Translations under genes and position numbers: made by a program
The notes under the pieces: model-generated
Seen by the model: only the letters and a program-made list of their open reading frames with translations
The model's database searches: none
What the model was told of the DNA's origin: nothing
Part shown: positions 17,492 to 25,874 of the stretch, piece by piece
Numbering within the stretch: position 1 is the first letter of the stretch
Layout of the letters: every line of letters begins with the position of its first letter
Assembly (NCBI RefSeq): GCF_000217955.3
Contig: NZ_AFOY02000015.1
Span: forward strand, 248,001 to 312,000
Reading direction: 5' to 3'
DNA length: 64,000 bases
Origin: Pseudomonas fluorescens HK44
GTDB lineage: Bacteria > Pseudomonadota > Gammaproteobacteria > Pseudomonadales > Pseudomonadaceae

Positions 17492-19021
17492 ATGCTGCGA
17501 GAAAGCCTGGCAGCCGACCTGATTGTCGAGTTGCCCAATGCCGTACGCTTGCAACGACTGGTGCAGACCCTGCGCGAATACTTCAACAGTGGCGCCGTGG
17601 GATTGCTGCGTCTGGACGACGACAGTCTCAGGCCTGTCGCGACGGTGGGGCTGGTGCATGAGGCGTTGGGGCGCCGGTTTGTCATTGCTCAGCATCCTCG
17701 GCTGGCAGCGATCATGGCGTCGCGCGAGCCGACCTGGTTCGAGCCGGACAGTCGACTGCCGGACCCCTATGACGGCCTGCTCGACAACCATGTCGGCGAG
17801 CCGTTGCCGGTGCATGACTGCATGGGCGTCAGTCTGTATGTAGAGGGTCGCATCTGGGGCGCGATCACCCTCGATGCGCTGCATGCCGGAACCTTCGACA
17901 GCCGTGCGCGGGAGGAGCTCAAGCGTTGTACCTTGCAGATCGAAGCCGCGGTGCGCGTCACCCGGCTTGAACAGGAAAACCGCAGCTTGCGCTTGTCCCG
18001 CAGCGATCTTCAAGACCTGCGGATGCCTGCGGATGAAGGCGAAATCCTCGGGCAAAGTGAGGTATTGCGCCAGTTGCTCAATGAGCTGGATGTACTGGCC
18101 GACGCTGATCTACCGGTATTGCTGTTGGGCGAAACGGGCGTCGGCAAGGAGCTGTTCGCCCGACGGCTGCACCGTCTTTCGCGTCGCAGCCACAAGCCGC
18201 TGGTACAGGTCAACTGTGCCGCCTTGCCGGAGTCTTTGGCAGAGAGTGAGTTGTTCGGCCATGTCAAAGGCGCATTTTCCGGCGCCACCAGTGACCGCGC
18301 GGGCCGTTTCGATGCGGCCAACGGCGGCACGCTGTTTCTCGATGAAGTGGGTGAATTGCCGTTAAGCGTTCAAGCGAAGTTGCTGCGAACTTTGCAAAAC
18401 GGCGAGATCCAGCGACTGGGGGCGGACAAGCCGTTGCATGTCGATGTGCGAATCATCGCCGCGACCAACCGGCATCTGCCAGACAGTATCCGCGACGGCC
18501 TGTTTCGTGCTGACCTGTATCACCGGCTCTCGGTATACCCCGTGCCGATTCCGTCCCTGCGCGAACGCGGTCACGATGTGTTGATGCTGGCCGGGCACTT
18601 TCTGGAACTCAATCGGGCGCGGCTCGGCCTGCGTGGCTTGCGCTTGTCGCCTGCGGCCGAGCGGGCCTTGCTGGCGTATACCTGGCCGGGCAATGTGCGC
18701 GAGCTGGAACATGTGATCAGTCGCGCCGCGTTGAAGCAACTCAGTCGCGGCACCAGTCGCGCGCTGATCATGACGCTGGAGCCGCAAGTCCTCGATCTCG
18801 ACAGTACGATGGGCGCTGCAGGGGCGAGCGTCGAACCGCCGCGGGAAGAGACGTCTGATGTGCCATTCCAGGCCCTGAGCGACGCTGTCGACGATTGTCA
18901 GCGGCAAAAAATTCTCCACGCCCTGAGCCTTTCCGGGGAAAACTGGGCCAGCGCCGCGCGGTTGCTGGAAGTCGATCCCAGCAATCTGCACAAACTGGCC
19001 CGACGTCTTCGCCTCAAGTAA
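17492..19021 (+). CDS. norR: NorR, NO-sensing sigma-54-dependent activator
   Basis: NorR binds NO at a mononuclear iron in its GAF domain and then drives sigma-54 promoters. The 509-residue product has a GAF domain (about 20-170) and an AAA+ domain with Walker A G-E-T-G-V-G-K-E near 210 and Walker [10 protein letters not shown] near 275. At the C-terminus is an HTH of the Fis type with W-A-S-A-A-R-L-L. The sigma-54 contact loop reads G-A-F-S-G-A instead of the usual G-A-F-T-G-A. The divergent ytfE carries the only sigma-54 promoter seen in the window, so it is the likely target. Confidence 0.93.
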   Translation: MLRESLAADLIVELPNAVRLQRLVQTLREYFNSGAVGLLRLDDDSLRPVATVGLVHEALGRRFVIAQHPRLAAIMASREPTWFEPDSRLPDPYDGLLDNHVGEPLPVHDCMGVSLYVEGRIWGAITLDALHAGTFDSRAREELKRCTLQIEAAVRVTRLEQENRSLRLSRSDLQDLRMPADEGEILGQSEVLRQLLNELDVLADADLPVLLLGETGVGKELFARRLHRLSRRSHKPLVQVNCAALPESLAESELFGHVKGAFSGATSDRAGRFDAANGGTLFLDEVGELPLSVQAKLLRTLQNGEIQRLGADKPLHVDVRIIAATNRHLPDSIRDGLFRADLYHRLSVYPVPIPSLRERGHDVLMLAGHFLELNRARLGLRGLRLSPAAERALLAYTWPGNVRELEHVISRAALKQLSRGTSRALIMTLEPQVLDLDSTMGAAGASVEPPREETSDVPFQALSDAVDDCQRQKILHALSLSGENWASAARLLEVDPSNLHKLARRLRLK

Positions 19022-19109
19022 GCCTGGGAGGCGCAGCATGTTGATGGCGGTCAAGGTGGCTTGGCGCAGTGGCTCGCACACTGCGCAAAACCCTCCGGAG
19101 ATCACCGTC

Positions 19110-19757
19110 ATGCCCCTTTCCCTGGCTCAGATGCGCCGTAACTACACCCTTAATGGCCTGCAGGATGAGGCTGCGCTGGACGATCCCCTGGCCATGTTTC
19201 GACAGTGGTTGCAACAGGCACGCGACACCGAGTGCGCGCCTGTGGAGGCCAACAGCATGATGTTGGCGACGGTCGACAGTGACGGGCGACCGCATTGCCG
19301 GGTTCTGCTGCTCAAAGGCTTGAGCGACGACGGCTTTACGTTTTTCGGCAATTATCAGAGCGACAAGGGCCTGCAACTGGCCGCTAACCCGAATGCCGCC
19401 ATGACGTTTTTCTGGCCGGGGCTGGAGCGTCAGGTGCGTATTGAAGGGCAGGTGTCCAGGCTCGATCCACAGCTCTCGGATGAGTACTTCGAGTCGCGCT
19501 CGGTGGCCAGTCGTCTGGGCGCCTGGGCTTCACCGCAGAGCCGGCCGCTGGTCAGTCGGGCAGCGCTGGAATCGCTGTTGGCCGACACCATCAAACGTTT
19601 CGTTGGCCAGACCGTGCCGCGACCCGAGCATTGGGGCGGCTACTGCTTGCACCCGGAACGCCTGGAGTTCTGGCAGGGACGTGCCGACCGCTTGCATGAC
19701 CGTCTCGATTACCGCCTGCGGGACAGGGTGTGGCATCGCAGCCGCCTGGCGCCTTGA
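19110..19757 (+). CDS. pdxH: Pyridoxamine/pyridoxine 5'-phosphate oxidase PdxH
   Basis: PdxH is an FMN enzyme making pyridoxal 5'-phosphate. The 215-residue product has the family order: N-A-M-like start of the core (N-S-M-M-L-A-T-V), [20 protein letters not shown] and the C-terminal W-G-G-Y then R-L-H-D-R with the final R-L-x-P. ATG 19110 gives the normal length; the 24 residues before it are not conserved. It lies after norR on the same strand. The reaction uses oxygen, so its place amid anaerobic genes is odd. A second pdxH elsewhere is likely in Pseudomonas. Confidence 0.88.
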   Translation: MPLSLAQMRRNYTLNGLQDEAALDDPLAMFRQWLQQARDTECAPVEANSMMLATVDSDGRPHCRVLLLKGLSDDGFTFFGNYQSDKGLQLAANPNAAMTFFWPGLERQVRIEGQVSRLDPQLSDEYFESRSVASRLGAWASPQSRPLVSRAALESLLADTIKRFVGQTVPRPEHWGGYCLHPERLEFWQGRADRLHDRLDYRLRDRVWHRSRLAP

Positions 19758-19779
19758 GCCTCTATTTGCCCTGTCGAGG

Positions 19780-19795
19780 TACCTCCTTGGAGGAA
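19780..19795 (+). promoter_or_regulatory. NarL-type 7-2-7 site before moaB
   Basis: TACCTCC-TT-GGAGGAA is two inverted heptamers two bases apart, differing in one base from the perfect site before narK1. It lies about 70 bases before the moaB ATG. Predicts nitrate control of moaB and moeA. Confidence 0.65.
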
Positions 19796-19857
19796 TAGGC
19801 CAGGCCGCGATTGCGGTTCAGGCTTGGTCAAACCCTCATCTACGGGAAGGCTTGGAT

Positions 19858-20412
19858 ATGGCCCATTTGGCGCAACGCACGTTTGAACCCCTGAACATTG
19901 CCGTGTTGACCATTAGCGATACGCGCACCTTCGAGACCGACACCTCGGGACAGACCCTGACTGATTTGCTGCAAACGGCCGGGCATGTGCTGGTCGATCG
20001 TGATCTGGTCAAGGATGATATTTATCAGATCCGCGCAAAGGTATCCCTCTGGATCGCCGACCCCAAGGTGCAGGTTGTACTGATGACAGGCGGCACCGGC
20101 TTCACCGCTCGCGACAACACGCCGCAAGCCGTCTTGCCCTTGCTGGACAAACATGTGGAAGGTTTTGGCGAACTGTTCCGTCAGGTCTCCCTGGCGGAAA
20201 TCGGCATGTCCAGTTTGCAGTCACGGGCATTGGCCGGGATGAGCAACGGCGTGCTGGTGTGTTGCGTTCCGGGTTCGCCGGGGGCCTGCCGAACAGCCTG
20301 GAACATGATCCTGTTGGAACAACTGGACAGTCGCACCGGCCCGTGCAACTTCGCCCCACATTTGAAGCCGCAAACGCAGCGGGTCATCGCCGCCTGCGAG
20401 GCACGCTCATGA
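19858..20412 (+). CDS. moaB: Molybdopterin adenylyltransferase-type protein MoaB
   Basis: MoaB/MogA-type proteins adenylylate molybdopterin before molybdenum insertion. The 184-residue product has the G-T-G-F-T-A-R-D motif (the family T-G-G-T-G) near 81-90, S-D-T-R near 20, and the M-S-S-L-Q-S-R-A-L-A-G segment near 120. Length is normal. It overlaps moeA by four bases (ATGA) and the pair forms the late Moco steps. It has its own NarL-type site, which fits the nitrate-regulated moaB1 known in Pseudomonas. Confidence 0.9.
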   Translation: MAHLAQRTFEPLNIAVLTISDTRTFETDTSGQTLTDLLQTAGHVLVDRDLVKDDIYQIRAKVSLWIADPKVQVVLMTGGTGFTARDNTPQAVLPLLDKHVEGFGELFRQVSLAEIGMSSLQSRALAGMSNGVLVCCVPGSPGACRTAWNMILLEQLDSRTGPCNFAPHLKPQTQRVIAACEARS

Positions 20413-21644
20413 CCGGTCGGGTGTGCGATCTCGGCAACCTGATACCCGTCGACGAGGCCATTGATCGTCTGCTGGATCAGGCACCGCCACCACCCCTGGT
20501 GCAAATGATCGGCCTGGATCAAGCCTTGGGGCGAGTTCTGGCGACGGACCTTCATTCCCGGGTGAACCTGCCGGCCTGGGACAACAGTGCCATGGACGGT
20601 TATGCCCTCAGGGCGGCCGACCTGCCATCGGAGGGTGGTTGTCTGCCGATTGGCGGGCGAATTGCCGCGGGGGATCAGGCCTGCTTACCCTTGATCGCAC
20701 AGCAAGCGGTGCAGATATTTACCGGTGCGCCATTGCCTGCGGGGGCCGATACGGTGGTGCCACAGGAGCGCTGCCGTATCGAGGGCGAGCGTGTCTGGTT
20801 CCCGCCCGTGATTGCGGGCGATCACGTGCGTAAGAAGGGCGAAGAGGTTCGTCGAGACGATCTGTTACTCAAGGCCGGCAAGCGCCTGCGCGCACAAGAA
20901 CTGGGGTTGCTGGCCGGCGCAGGTGTAGCGCGGGTCGAGGTCTATCGACCGTTGCAGGTGTGCTTGCTCAGCAGCGGCAATGAACTGCGTGAGCCGGGCG
21001 ATGCATTGGCGCGGGGGCAGATTTACAACAGCAATCGCTATTGCCTGGCTGCGCTGTTGCGCGGTTGGGGCGTCGAGGTTCACGACTATGGCGTCATGGC
21101 CGATGAGTTGGCGGCCAGTCGGCATGCCTTGAGCCTGGCTTCTTCGGAATGCGACATGCTGCTGAGTTCCGGTGGCGTGTCGGTAGGCGAGGAGGACCAT
21201 CTCAAACAGGCGATCGAGGAACTGGGCAGCGTGGATTTCTGGCGGCTGGCCATTCAGCCGGGTAAACCACTGGCTTTTGGTGAAGTCGCCGGTAAACCCT
21301 GGATCGGCATGCCGGGCAATCCTTCGGCGGCGCTGATTACCGCGTTGGTGGTGGTGCGTCCGTTCCTGCTCAGGGCCCAGGGCGTGACTGACGTGCTGCC
21401 GGTGCCATTAGCCGTCCCGGCCGGATTCGACTGGTTGCAACGCAACAAGCGCCGGCAGTACCTGCGGGCAAGGCTGACGCCTGGTGCTGACGGCCAGTTG
21501 AGCGTGGAGCTGCACCCTCAGCAAAGCTCGGCGATGTTGACCGCGGCCTGCTGGGCCGACGGGCTGGTGGTGATCGAGTGCGAGCAGCAAGTGCTCAAGC
21601 ACGACAACGTGATGTTTCTGTCTTTCGCCGAGCTGATGCATTGA
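20409..21644 (+). CDS. moeA: Molybdopterin molybdenumtransferase MoeA
   Basis: MoeA inserts molybdate into adenylylated molybdopterin. The 411-residue product has the landmarks L-P-A-W-D-N-S-A-M-D-G-Y-A near 54-66, F-T-G-A-P-L-P-A-G-A-D near 101-111, S-S-G-N-E-L near 180, S-S-G-G-V-S-V-G near 245 and G-M-P-G-N-P-S-A near 299. The length is normal. It overlaps moaB, and the Anr/Dnr box seven bases beyond its stop belongs to the next operon. Confidence 0.93.
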   Translation: MTGRVCDLGNLIPVDEAIDRLLDQAPPPPLVQMIGLDQALGRVLATDLHSRVNLPAWDNSAMDGYALRAADLPSEGGCLPIGGRIAAGDQACLPLIAQQAVQIFTGAPLPAGADTVVPQERCRIEGERVWFPPVIAGDHVRKKGEEVRRDDLLLKAGKRLRAQELGLLAGAGVARVEVYRPLQVCLLSSGNELREPGDALARGQIYNSNRYCLAALLRGWGVEVHDYGVMADELAASRHALSLASSECDMLLSSGGVSVGEEDHLKQAIEELGSVDFWRLAIQPGKPLAFGEVAGKPWIGMPGNPSAALITALVVVRPFLLRAQGVTDVLPVPLAVPAGFDWLQRNKRRQYLRARLTPGADGQLSVELHPQQSSAMLTAACWADGLVVIECEQQVLKHDNVMFLSFAELMH

Positions 21645-21650
21645 TGGCAA

Positions 21651-21664
21651 TTGATTGCCGTCAA
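21651..21664 (+). promoter_or_regulatory. Anr/Dnr box and -10 before ubiUVT
   Basis: TTGAT-TGCC-GTCAA is followed by TAGACT at 21686-21691, 31 bases from the box centre. The predicted start of transcription (about 21698) falls inside the first arm of a REP doublet, so the message would begin with the REP hairpin. The ubiU ATG is at 21859. Confidence 0.65.
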
Positions 21665-21692
21665 GGCCGTGCCTGCCGGTCTGGCTAGACTG

Positions 21693-21799
21693 TGTGGCGA
21701 GGGAGCTTGCTCCCGCTGGGTCGCGAAGCGGCCCTGTTATTTAGGCCTGCTGCGCAGTCCAGCGTCGGAACGCCGCCCGGAACAAGCTCGCTCGCCACA
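21693..21799. repeat. REP doublet (REPIN), copy 2
   Basis: Left arm GTGGCGAGGGAGCTTGCTCC, right arm a near reverse complement (GAACAAGCTCGCTCGCCACA). Lies between the predicted promoter and ubiU, that is, in the leader of the ubiUVT message. Confidence 0.9.
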
Positions 21800-21858
21800 A
21801 GCGCATTCCAACCATGACTGATTAGGCCCCGGACTGCGTTTTTTCATGAGGATTACCC

Positions 21859-22854
21859 ATGCAACTGGTCTGCCCGGCAGGGAACCTGCCTGCGCTTAAA
21901 GCGGCGGTGCGCCAAGGCGCCGATGCCGTCTATGTCGGCTTTCGCGATGACACCAACGCCCGGCATTTCGCGGGCCTGAACATGGACGACAAGCAGTTCG
22001 ACGCTGCGGTCGCCCACATCCGTCAGCATCAACGCAAACTCTACGTCGCGGTCAACACTTACCCGCAACCCAAGGGCTGGGAACGCTGGCAGCGGGCAGT
22101 CGATCGGGCTGCCGATTTCGGCGTGGATGCGCTGATCGCCGCCGACCCCGGGGTGCTCAACTATGCCAGTCTGCGTCACCCACAACTGGCGTTGCACCTG
22201 TCGGTCCAGGGCTCGGCAACCCATGCCGCGGCGCTGGAGTTTTATGCCCAGCGCTACGGCATTCGACGCGCCGTGTTGCCGCGGGTGTTGTCGTTGGCGC
22301 AAGTACGCCAGGTTGCCGCCAGCAGCCCGGTCCCCATCGAGGTGTTTGGCTTCGGCAGCTTGTGCATCATGGCTGAAGGGCGTTGCCACCTGTCCTCCTA
22401 CATTACCGGCGAGTCGCCGAACCTGTGCGGTGTCTGTTCGCCGGCCAAGGCGGTGCGCTGGAGCGAGGACGCTCAAGGCTTGAGCGCACGACTCAGCGAA
22501 GTGCTGATTGACCGCTACACCCCTGACGAACCGGCCGGTTACCCGACCTTGTGCAAGGGCCGCTTCCTGGTCGACGGCAAACGCTTTCATGCGCTGGAGG
22601 AACCCACCAGCCTCGACACCCTCGACTTGCTTCCGGAGCTGACGGCCATCGGCGTCGAAGCGGTAAAAATCGAGGGCCGTCAACGCAGTCCGGCCTATGT
22701 CGAACAAGTCACTCGCGTCTGGCGGACGGCACTGGATGCCCATCGTGGTTCACCGGGCAGTTTTCGGGTCAAGGAGGAATGGCGTCAGGTGCTGGCCGGC
22801 TTGTCCGAAGGCAGCCAGACCACCCTGGGTGCTTATCATCGATCATGGCAATGA
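21859..22854 (+). CDS. ubiU: UbiU, U32-family protein for anaerobic ubiquinone synthesis
   Basis: UbiU and UbiV form an iron-sulfur heterodimer that hydroxylates the ubiquinone ring without oxygen, using prephenate as oxygen donor. The 331-residue product starts with the U32 signature (C-P-A-G-N-L-P-A-L-K-A-A-V, G-A-D-A-V-Y-V-G). It carries the four cluster cysteines in G-S-L-C-I-M-A-E-G-R-C, N-L-C-G-V-C and T-L-C-K-G-R. ubiV follows after ten bases. The operon gives denitrifying cells ubiquinone for Nar and cytochrome bc1. Confidence 0.92.
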   Translation: MQLVCPAGNLPALKAAVRQGADAVYVGFRDDTNARHFAGLNMDDKQFDAAVAHIRQHQRKLYVAVNTYPQPKGWERWQRAVDRAADFGVDALIAADPGVLNYASLRHPQLALHLSVQGSATHAAALEFYAQRYGIRRAVLPRVLSLAQVRQVAASSPVPIEVFGFGSLCIMAEGRCHLSSYITGESPNLCGVCSPAKAVRWSEDAQGLSARLSEVLIDRYTPDEPAGYPTLCKGRFLVDGKRFHALEEPTSLDTLDLLPELTAIGVEAVKIEGRQRSPAYVEQVTRVWRTALDAHRGSPGSFRVKEEWRQVLAGLSEGSQTTLGAYHRSWQ

Positions 22855-22864
22855 GGGACGGAAC

Positions 22865-23755
22865 ATGAAGCTCAGCCTGGGACCGGTCCTGTTTTATTGG
22901 GACAAAGCGCAACTCAGCAACTTTTACGCCGAGATGTCGGCCTTGCCTCTGGATGTGATTTATCTGGGAGAAACCGTGTGCTCGAAACGCCGGGCCTTTT
23001 CACTGGATCAATGGCTCGGGCTGGGGCGCGAGTTGCAGGCCTGCAGCCAGGCGCAGTTGGTGATCTCCAGCCTGACACTGATCGAAGCCGCGTCCGAACT
23101 CTCCAGCCTGCGCCGGCTCTGCGACAACGGCCAATTGCTGGTGGAGGCCAACGACATGGGCGCGGTGCAGTTCCTGGCCGAGCGCAAATTGCCGTTCGCG
23201 GGCGGTCCGGCGCTCAATTTGTACAACGGGCACGCGCTGACGCAATTGCTGGACTGCGGAATGACCCGTTGGGTGCCGCCAGTAGAATGTTCGGCAGCGT
23301 TGATTGGCGATGTGATCGAGCAGGTCCGCGGACTCGGCCGCGAAGTACCGGAAGTGGAAATCTTCGCCTATGGGCATTTGCCGTTGGCTTATTCCGCACG
23401 GTGTTTTACGGCCCGCGCGGAAAACCGGCCCAAGGACGACTGCCAGTTTTGCTGTATCAACTACCCCGATGGTCTGGCGCTGACCAGCCAGGAAGGGCAG
23501 CCGTTGTTCACGCTCAATGGTATTCAAACGATGTCGGCGCAGGTGACCAATCTGCTGGCCGATTATTCCGGACTGCTGGCCTGCGGTGCCGATCTGCTGC
23601 GTCTGAGCCCGCGTGCTCAGGGCATGGCCGAGGTGATCGACGCCTATCAACGGGTTCGTCTGGGCGAGACACCGCCGCTGTTCGTCGAAGGCTGCAATGG
23701 TTACTGGCATGGCCAGGCTGGTATGTTGCGCGTCGAGGAGGTTGGCCTGTGTTGA
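22865..23755 (+). CDS. ubiV: UbiV, partner of UbiU
   Basis: The 296-residue product belongs to the U32 family and has the UbiV cysteine pattern: one Cys near residue 39 (G-E-T-V-C-S-K-R) and three near 180-197 (A-R-C-F-T-A-R then D-D-C-Q-F-C-C). These hold a 4Fe-4S cluster. ATG 22865 follows GAGGGACGG, and the M-K-L-S-L-G-P start matches relatives, whereas the longer frame from 22697 lies inside ubiU. It overlaps ubiT by seven bases. Confidence 0.92.
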   Translation: MKLSLGPVLFYWDKAQLSNFYAEMSALPLDVIYLGETVCSKRRAFSLDQWLGLGRELQACSQAQLVISSLTLIEAASELSSLRRLCDNGQLLVEANDMGAVQFLAERKLPFAGGPALNLYNGHALTQLLDCGMTRWVPPVECSAALIGDVIEQVRGLGREVPEVEIFAYGHLPLAYSARCFTARAENRPKDDCQFCCINYPDGLALTSQEGQPLFTLNGIQTMSAQVTNLLADYSGLLACGADLLRLSPRAQGMAEVIDAYQRVRLGETPPLFVEGCNGYWHGQAGMLRVEEVGLC

Positions 23756-24219
23756 ACCGAAAAAAGTGGCTGTTGAAAGGGGCCGACCACTTACTGCCGC
23801 TGGTGCGCCGGGTGCCTTTTGCCGTGCAGCGTCTGGCGTTGCAACAGGCACTGAATCGCTGCCTCGCCGAGCCATTGCGCGAGGGGGAATTCGACGTGCT
23901 GCGGGGGCGTTGGTTGTGCCTGCGAATTCCGGATCTGGGGTTGTCCTGGTACCTGACGCTCAATGGTAAAGGGTTGCGGATTGCCGAGCATGCCGTGGCG
24001 CATGTGATGATCAGTGGTAATTGGCGGGAGTTTTTACTGTTGGCGAGCCGTCAGGAAGATCCGGACACGCTGTTCTTTCGCAGGCGCCTGGTTATCGAGG
24101 GTGATACCGAGCTGGGGCTGGCGTTGAAGAACCTGATCGACAGTCTTGATCCGGATGTGTTGCCTGTTTGGTTGTGGCGCAATCTGGAGCGGGCAGGGAA
24201 GGGGTTGGCAGCGGTGTGA
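23749..24219 (+). CDS. ubiT: UbiT, SCP2-domain lipid-binding protein
   Basis: UbiT is thought to carry hydrophobic ubiquinone intermediates for the anaerobic pathway, replacing UbiJ. The 156-residue product starts at GTG 23749, with GAGGAGG eight bases ahead, inside the end of ubiV. It has an SCP2 fold core (residues about 40-125: R-G-R-W-L-C-L-R-I-P-D-L-G-L, R-R-L-V-I-E-G-D-T-E-L-G-L-A-L-K-N). The last gene of the ubiUVT operon; no clear terminator follows, but repeats begin 17 bases later. Confidence 0.88.
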   Translation: MLNRKKWLLKGADHLLPLVRRVPFAVQRLALQQALNRCLAEPLREGEFDVLRGRWLCLRIPDLGLSWYLTLNGKGLRIAEHAVAHVMISGNWREFLLLASRQEDPDTLFFRRRLVIEGDTELGLALKNLIDSLDPDVLPVWLWRNLERAGKGLAAV

Positions 24220-24235
24220 GAATCCTGCGAAGGCG

Positions 24236-24270
24236 GCCTGACAGCCTGACAGCCTGACAGCCTGCCTGTC
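24236..24270. repeat. Short tandem repeat, unit GCCTGACA
   Basis: Three exact copies of the eight-base unit and a partial fourth follow the ubiT stop. Such tracts change copy number easily; no role is evident. Confidence 0.85.
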
Positions 24271-24293
24271 TCCTGCGGATGTACACAGATCTC

Positions 24294-24378
24294 CTGTGGA
24301 GCTGCCGCAGGCTGCGATCTTTTGATCTTGCTCTTCGGCATCTCCGAAACCGCCAAAAGATCACAGGCTGCGCCAGCT
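24294..24378. repeat. Second-family repeat with GGCTGCGATCTTTTG arms
   Basis: Arms CGCAGGCTGCGATCTTTTGA and TCAAAAGATC-like/CAGGCTGCGCCAGCT face each other. The same family recurs at 57293-57376. Different from the GTGGCGAGG REP family. Confidence 0.7.
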
Positions 24379-24494
24379 CACCGACCGCATATCCCGCAAT
24401 AACCTTGTAAACGCGAAGCCCTTTGGAGGAGGTATGCGCTCCACGAGCGCCACCTACCGAACGATGCAATTCCCGTTTTCCGTGACATCTCTGG

Positions 24495-24640
24495 CTCAGC
24501 GGTATCGATCAACGTTATGCCCAGTTCGATGTCTTGGCGCAGGGCCGCGACTTCCCGCTTGTTGGCCGAGCGACCTTCGCCCATGCGCAAGGTGCCCTGG
24601 CCAATGACCGGGACGGTGACGCCCGCCAGTTCACGGGTAC
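24495..24640 (-). pseudogene. Aldo/keto reductase N-terminal fragment
   Basis: The minus strand encodes L-A-G-V-T-V-P-V-I-G-Q-G-T, then R-M-G-E-G-R-S and L-I-D-T-A-E, the N-terminal strand and nucleotide-side motif of aldo/keto reductases. After D-T-A-E the sequence no longer matches, and no start codon is found at the other end. About 50 codons remain. Confidence 0.6.
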
Positions 24641-24661
24641 GCCTGAAAGCCTGAAGGTGAT

Positions 24662-25213
24662 CTATGGTTTGCGTGTGGCAGCGTAAGCGCCTGTGGGTTC
24701 ATTATCGCTGGGCGTGAGGGAAACACTCGGTGACAACCGGGCTAGCGCCCGTCGAAAACCTTCCACTTTGGACACATCTCCCCGGGTTCTGTGGATAATG
24801 ACGCCATAGGCGTAAGGGAGTAAACCCTCCAGCCAGTCTCGTGGGTGGATCTCGACGCTGTTCTCCAGTGTTGCGACGACCCAGTCGGGGAGCCATGACA
24901 TATCGCGGTCCGAGAAGTTGACTTCGCCTGCGATCAGCAACGCCAGGGTGGTACGCAGCGACGACTTGTCCTTCAATAATCGCTCCTGCAGCGCTTGGCA
25001 AGCGTCCGGGTCATCCAGTAACACACGAAGATCGTTGGGCTTGCTCAGCTTCAGCGAGGCCGGAAGCAGCGCAGACAAGGCCGGTAACGAGTCCATCCAG
25101 CGTTTTTGCACCTCCAGATCAATCCCGACGAAGTCCAGCGCCGGGGGCACAAGCGGCGCGTGAAGGATAACCGTGGGTGTCAGGTAGCGCAGGCGAAGGC
25201 TCATGATGTCCAT
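24662..25213 (-). CDS. Protein of unknown function, last gene of the E1-like cluster
   Basis: The product is 183 residues (or 180 from ATG 25204), soluble, with no signal peptide or membrane helix. Features seen are a leucine-rich middle (S-L-P-A-L-S-A-L-L-P-A-S-L), and D-W-L-E-G-L-L-P-Y-A-Y-G near 127-138. I do not recognise a family. It starts ten bases after the stop of the spermidine-synthase-like gene, on the same strand, so it is part of that operon. No good ribosome binding site is visible for either start. Confidence 0.5.
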   Translation of the reverse strand: MDIMSLRLRYLTPTVILHAPLVPPALDFVGIDLEVQKRWMDSLPALSALLPASLKLSKPNDLRVLLDDPDACQALQERLLKDKSSLRTTLALLIAGEVNFSDRDMSWLPDWVVATLENSVEIHPRDWLEGLLPYAYGVIIHRTRGDVSKVEGFRRALARLSPSVSLTPSDNEPTGAYAATRKP

Positions 25214-25223
25214 AAAGAGCCGG

Positions 25224-25826
25224 TCACCGGCGCATAAAGACTCCAGGGCAGGTGCGGTGCACGGTGTGGTTGATGGAGGTGGGCCGATAATGAATGTCGC
25301 CCCAGCTGTCGTTCAGGCAGTGGGCGAGCCAAGCCTGGGGCGTAGGGCCGTTGAACGGGTCCAGGTTCATGGGAACGCCAAAACCGTTGAACACCACGTG
25401 ACCGAGGGGATTGAGGCGGCTCTTCAATAGTTGGTGGAACCCGTGATCAAACACGATCGGGGCATAACCGCTCTGGGTGTAGAGGTCGACAATAATGACG
25501 TCGTACCGGTCGGGGGTGACGACCAGAAAGTGCGCGGCATCGGCGACCACACTGTCAAAGTCGATATGCGCTGCAAGTCGGTTCCGGTTGTCGAGGCTGC
25601 GCACGCGTGCGGTCTCGTCCATGTCAACGGCCAACAGACTGGCTACTCTGGTGCTGGCTGCGATCGGCGCCAGAGCCACACCGTCCGAAAGCCCCAGCAT
25701 CAGAACCGAGATTCGATCCTTGGACGGATCCCCCAGAAAACCGGTACAGCCCATGTCGTCATAATATTGGCCGCAGAAGATCGGTTCATGTCGAGCAGAT
25801 TCAGGTCGATCCTTGAAGTCCGGCAT
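25224..25826 (-). CDS. Spermidine-synthase-like (class I methyltransferase fold) protein
   Basis: The 200-residue product has a Rossmann fold like that of spermidine synthases: V-L-M-L-G-L-S-D-G at motif I (usually G-G-G-D-G), L-L-A-V-D-M-D-E near 75, V-V-A-D-A-A-H-F near 100 and Y-D-V-I-I-V-D-L-Y near 115. The loose motif I argues against polyamine synthesis; a methyl- or aminopropyl-transferase for a special metabolite is possible. ATG 25826 is preferred over TTG 25838, with ACGGAG 12 bases ahead. Operon partner of the MFS and unknown genes. Confidence 0.6.
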   Translation of the reverse strand: MPDFKDRPESARHEPIFCGQYYDDMGCTGFLGDPSKDRISVLMLGLSDGVALAPIAASTRVASLLAVDMDETARVRSLDNRNRLAAHIDFDSVVADAAHFLVVTPDRYDVIIVDLYTQSGYAPIVFDHGFHQLLKSRLNPLGHVVFNGFGVPMNLDPFNGPTPQAWLAHCLNDSWGDIHYRPTSINHTVHRTCPGVFMRR

Positions 25827-25874
25827 GGTGAAAGGCAACTCCGTTTGTAAGAGGCGGGGGTACGGCGAGGCACG

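Noticed and set aside
19815..19840. Possible Anr-like box (TTCAG-N4-GGTCAA) before moaB
   Set aside because: Spacing and both half-sites deviate too much; the NarL-type site is the better signal.
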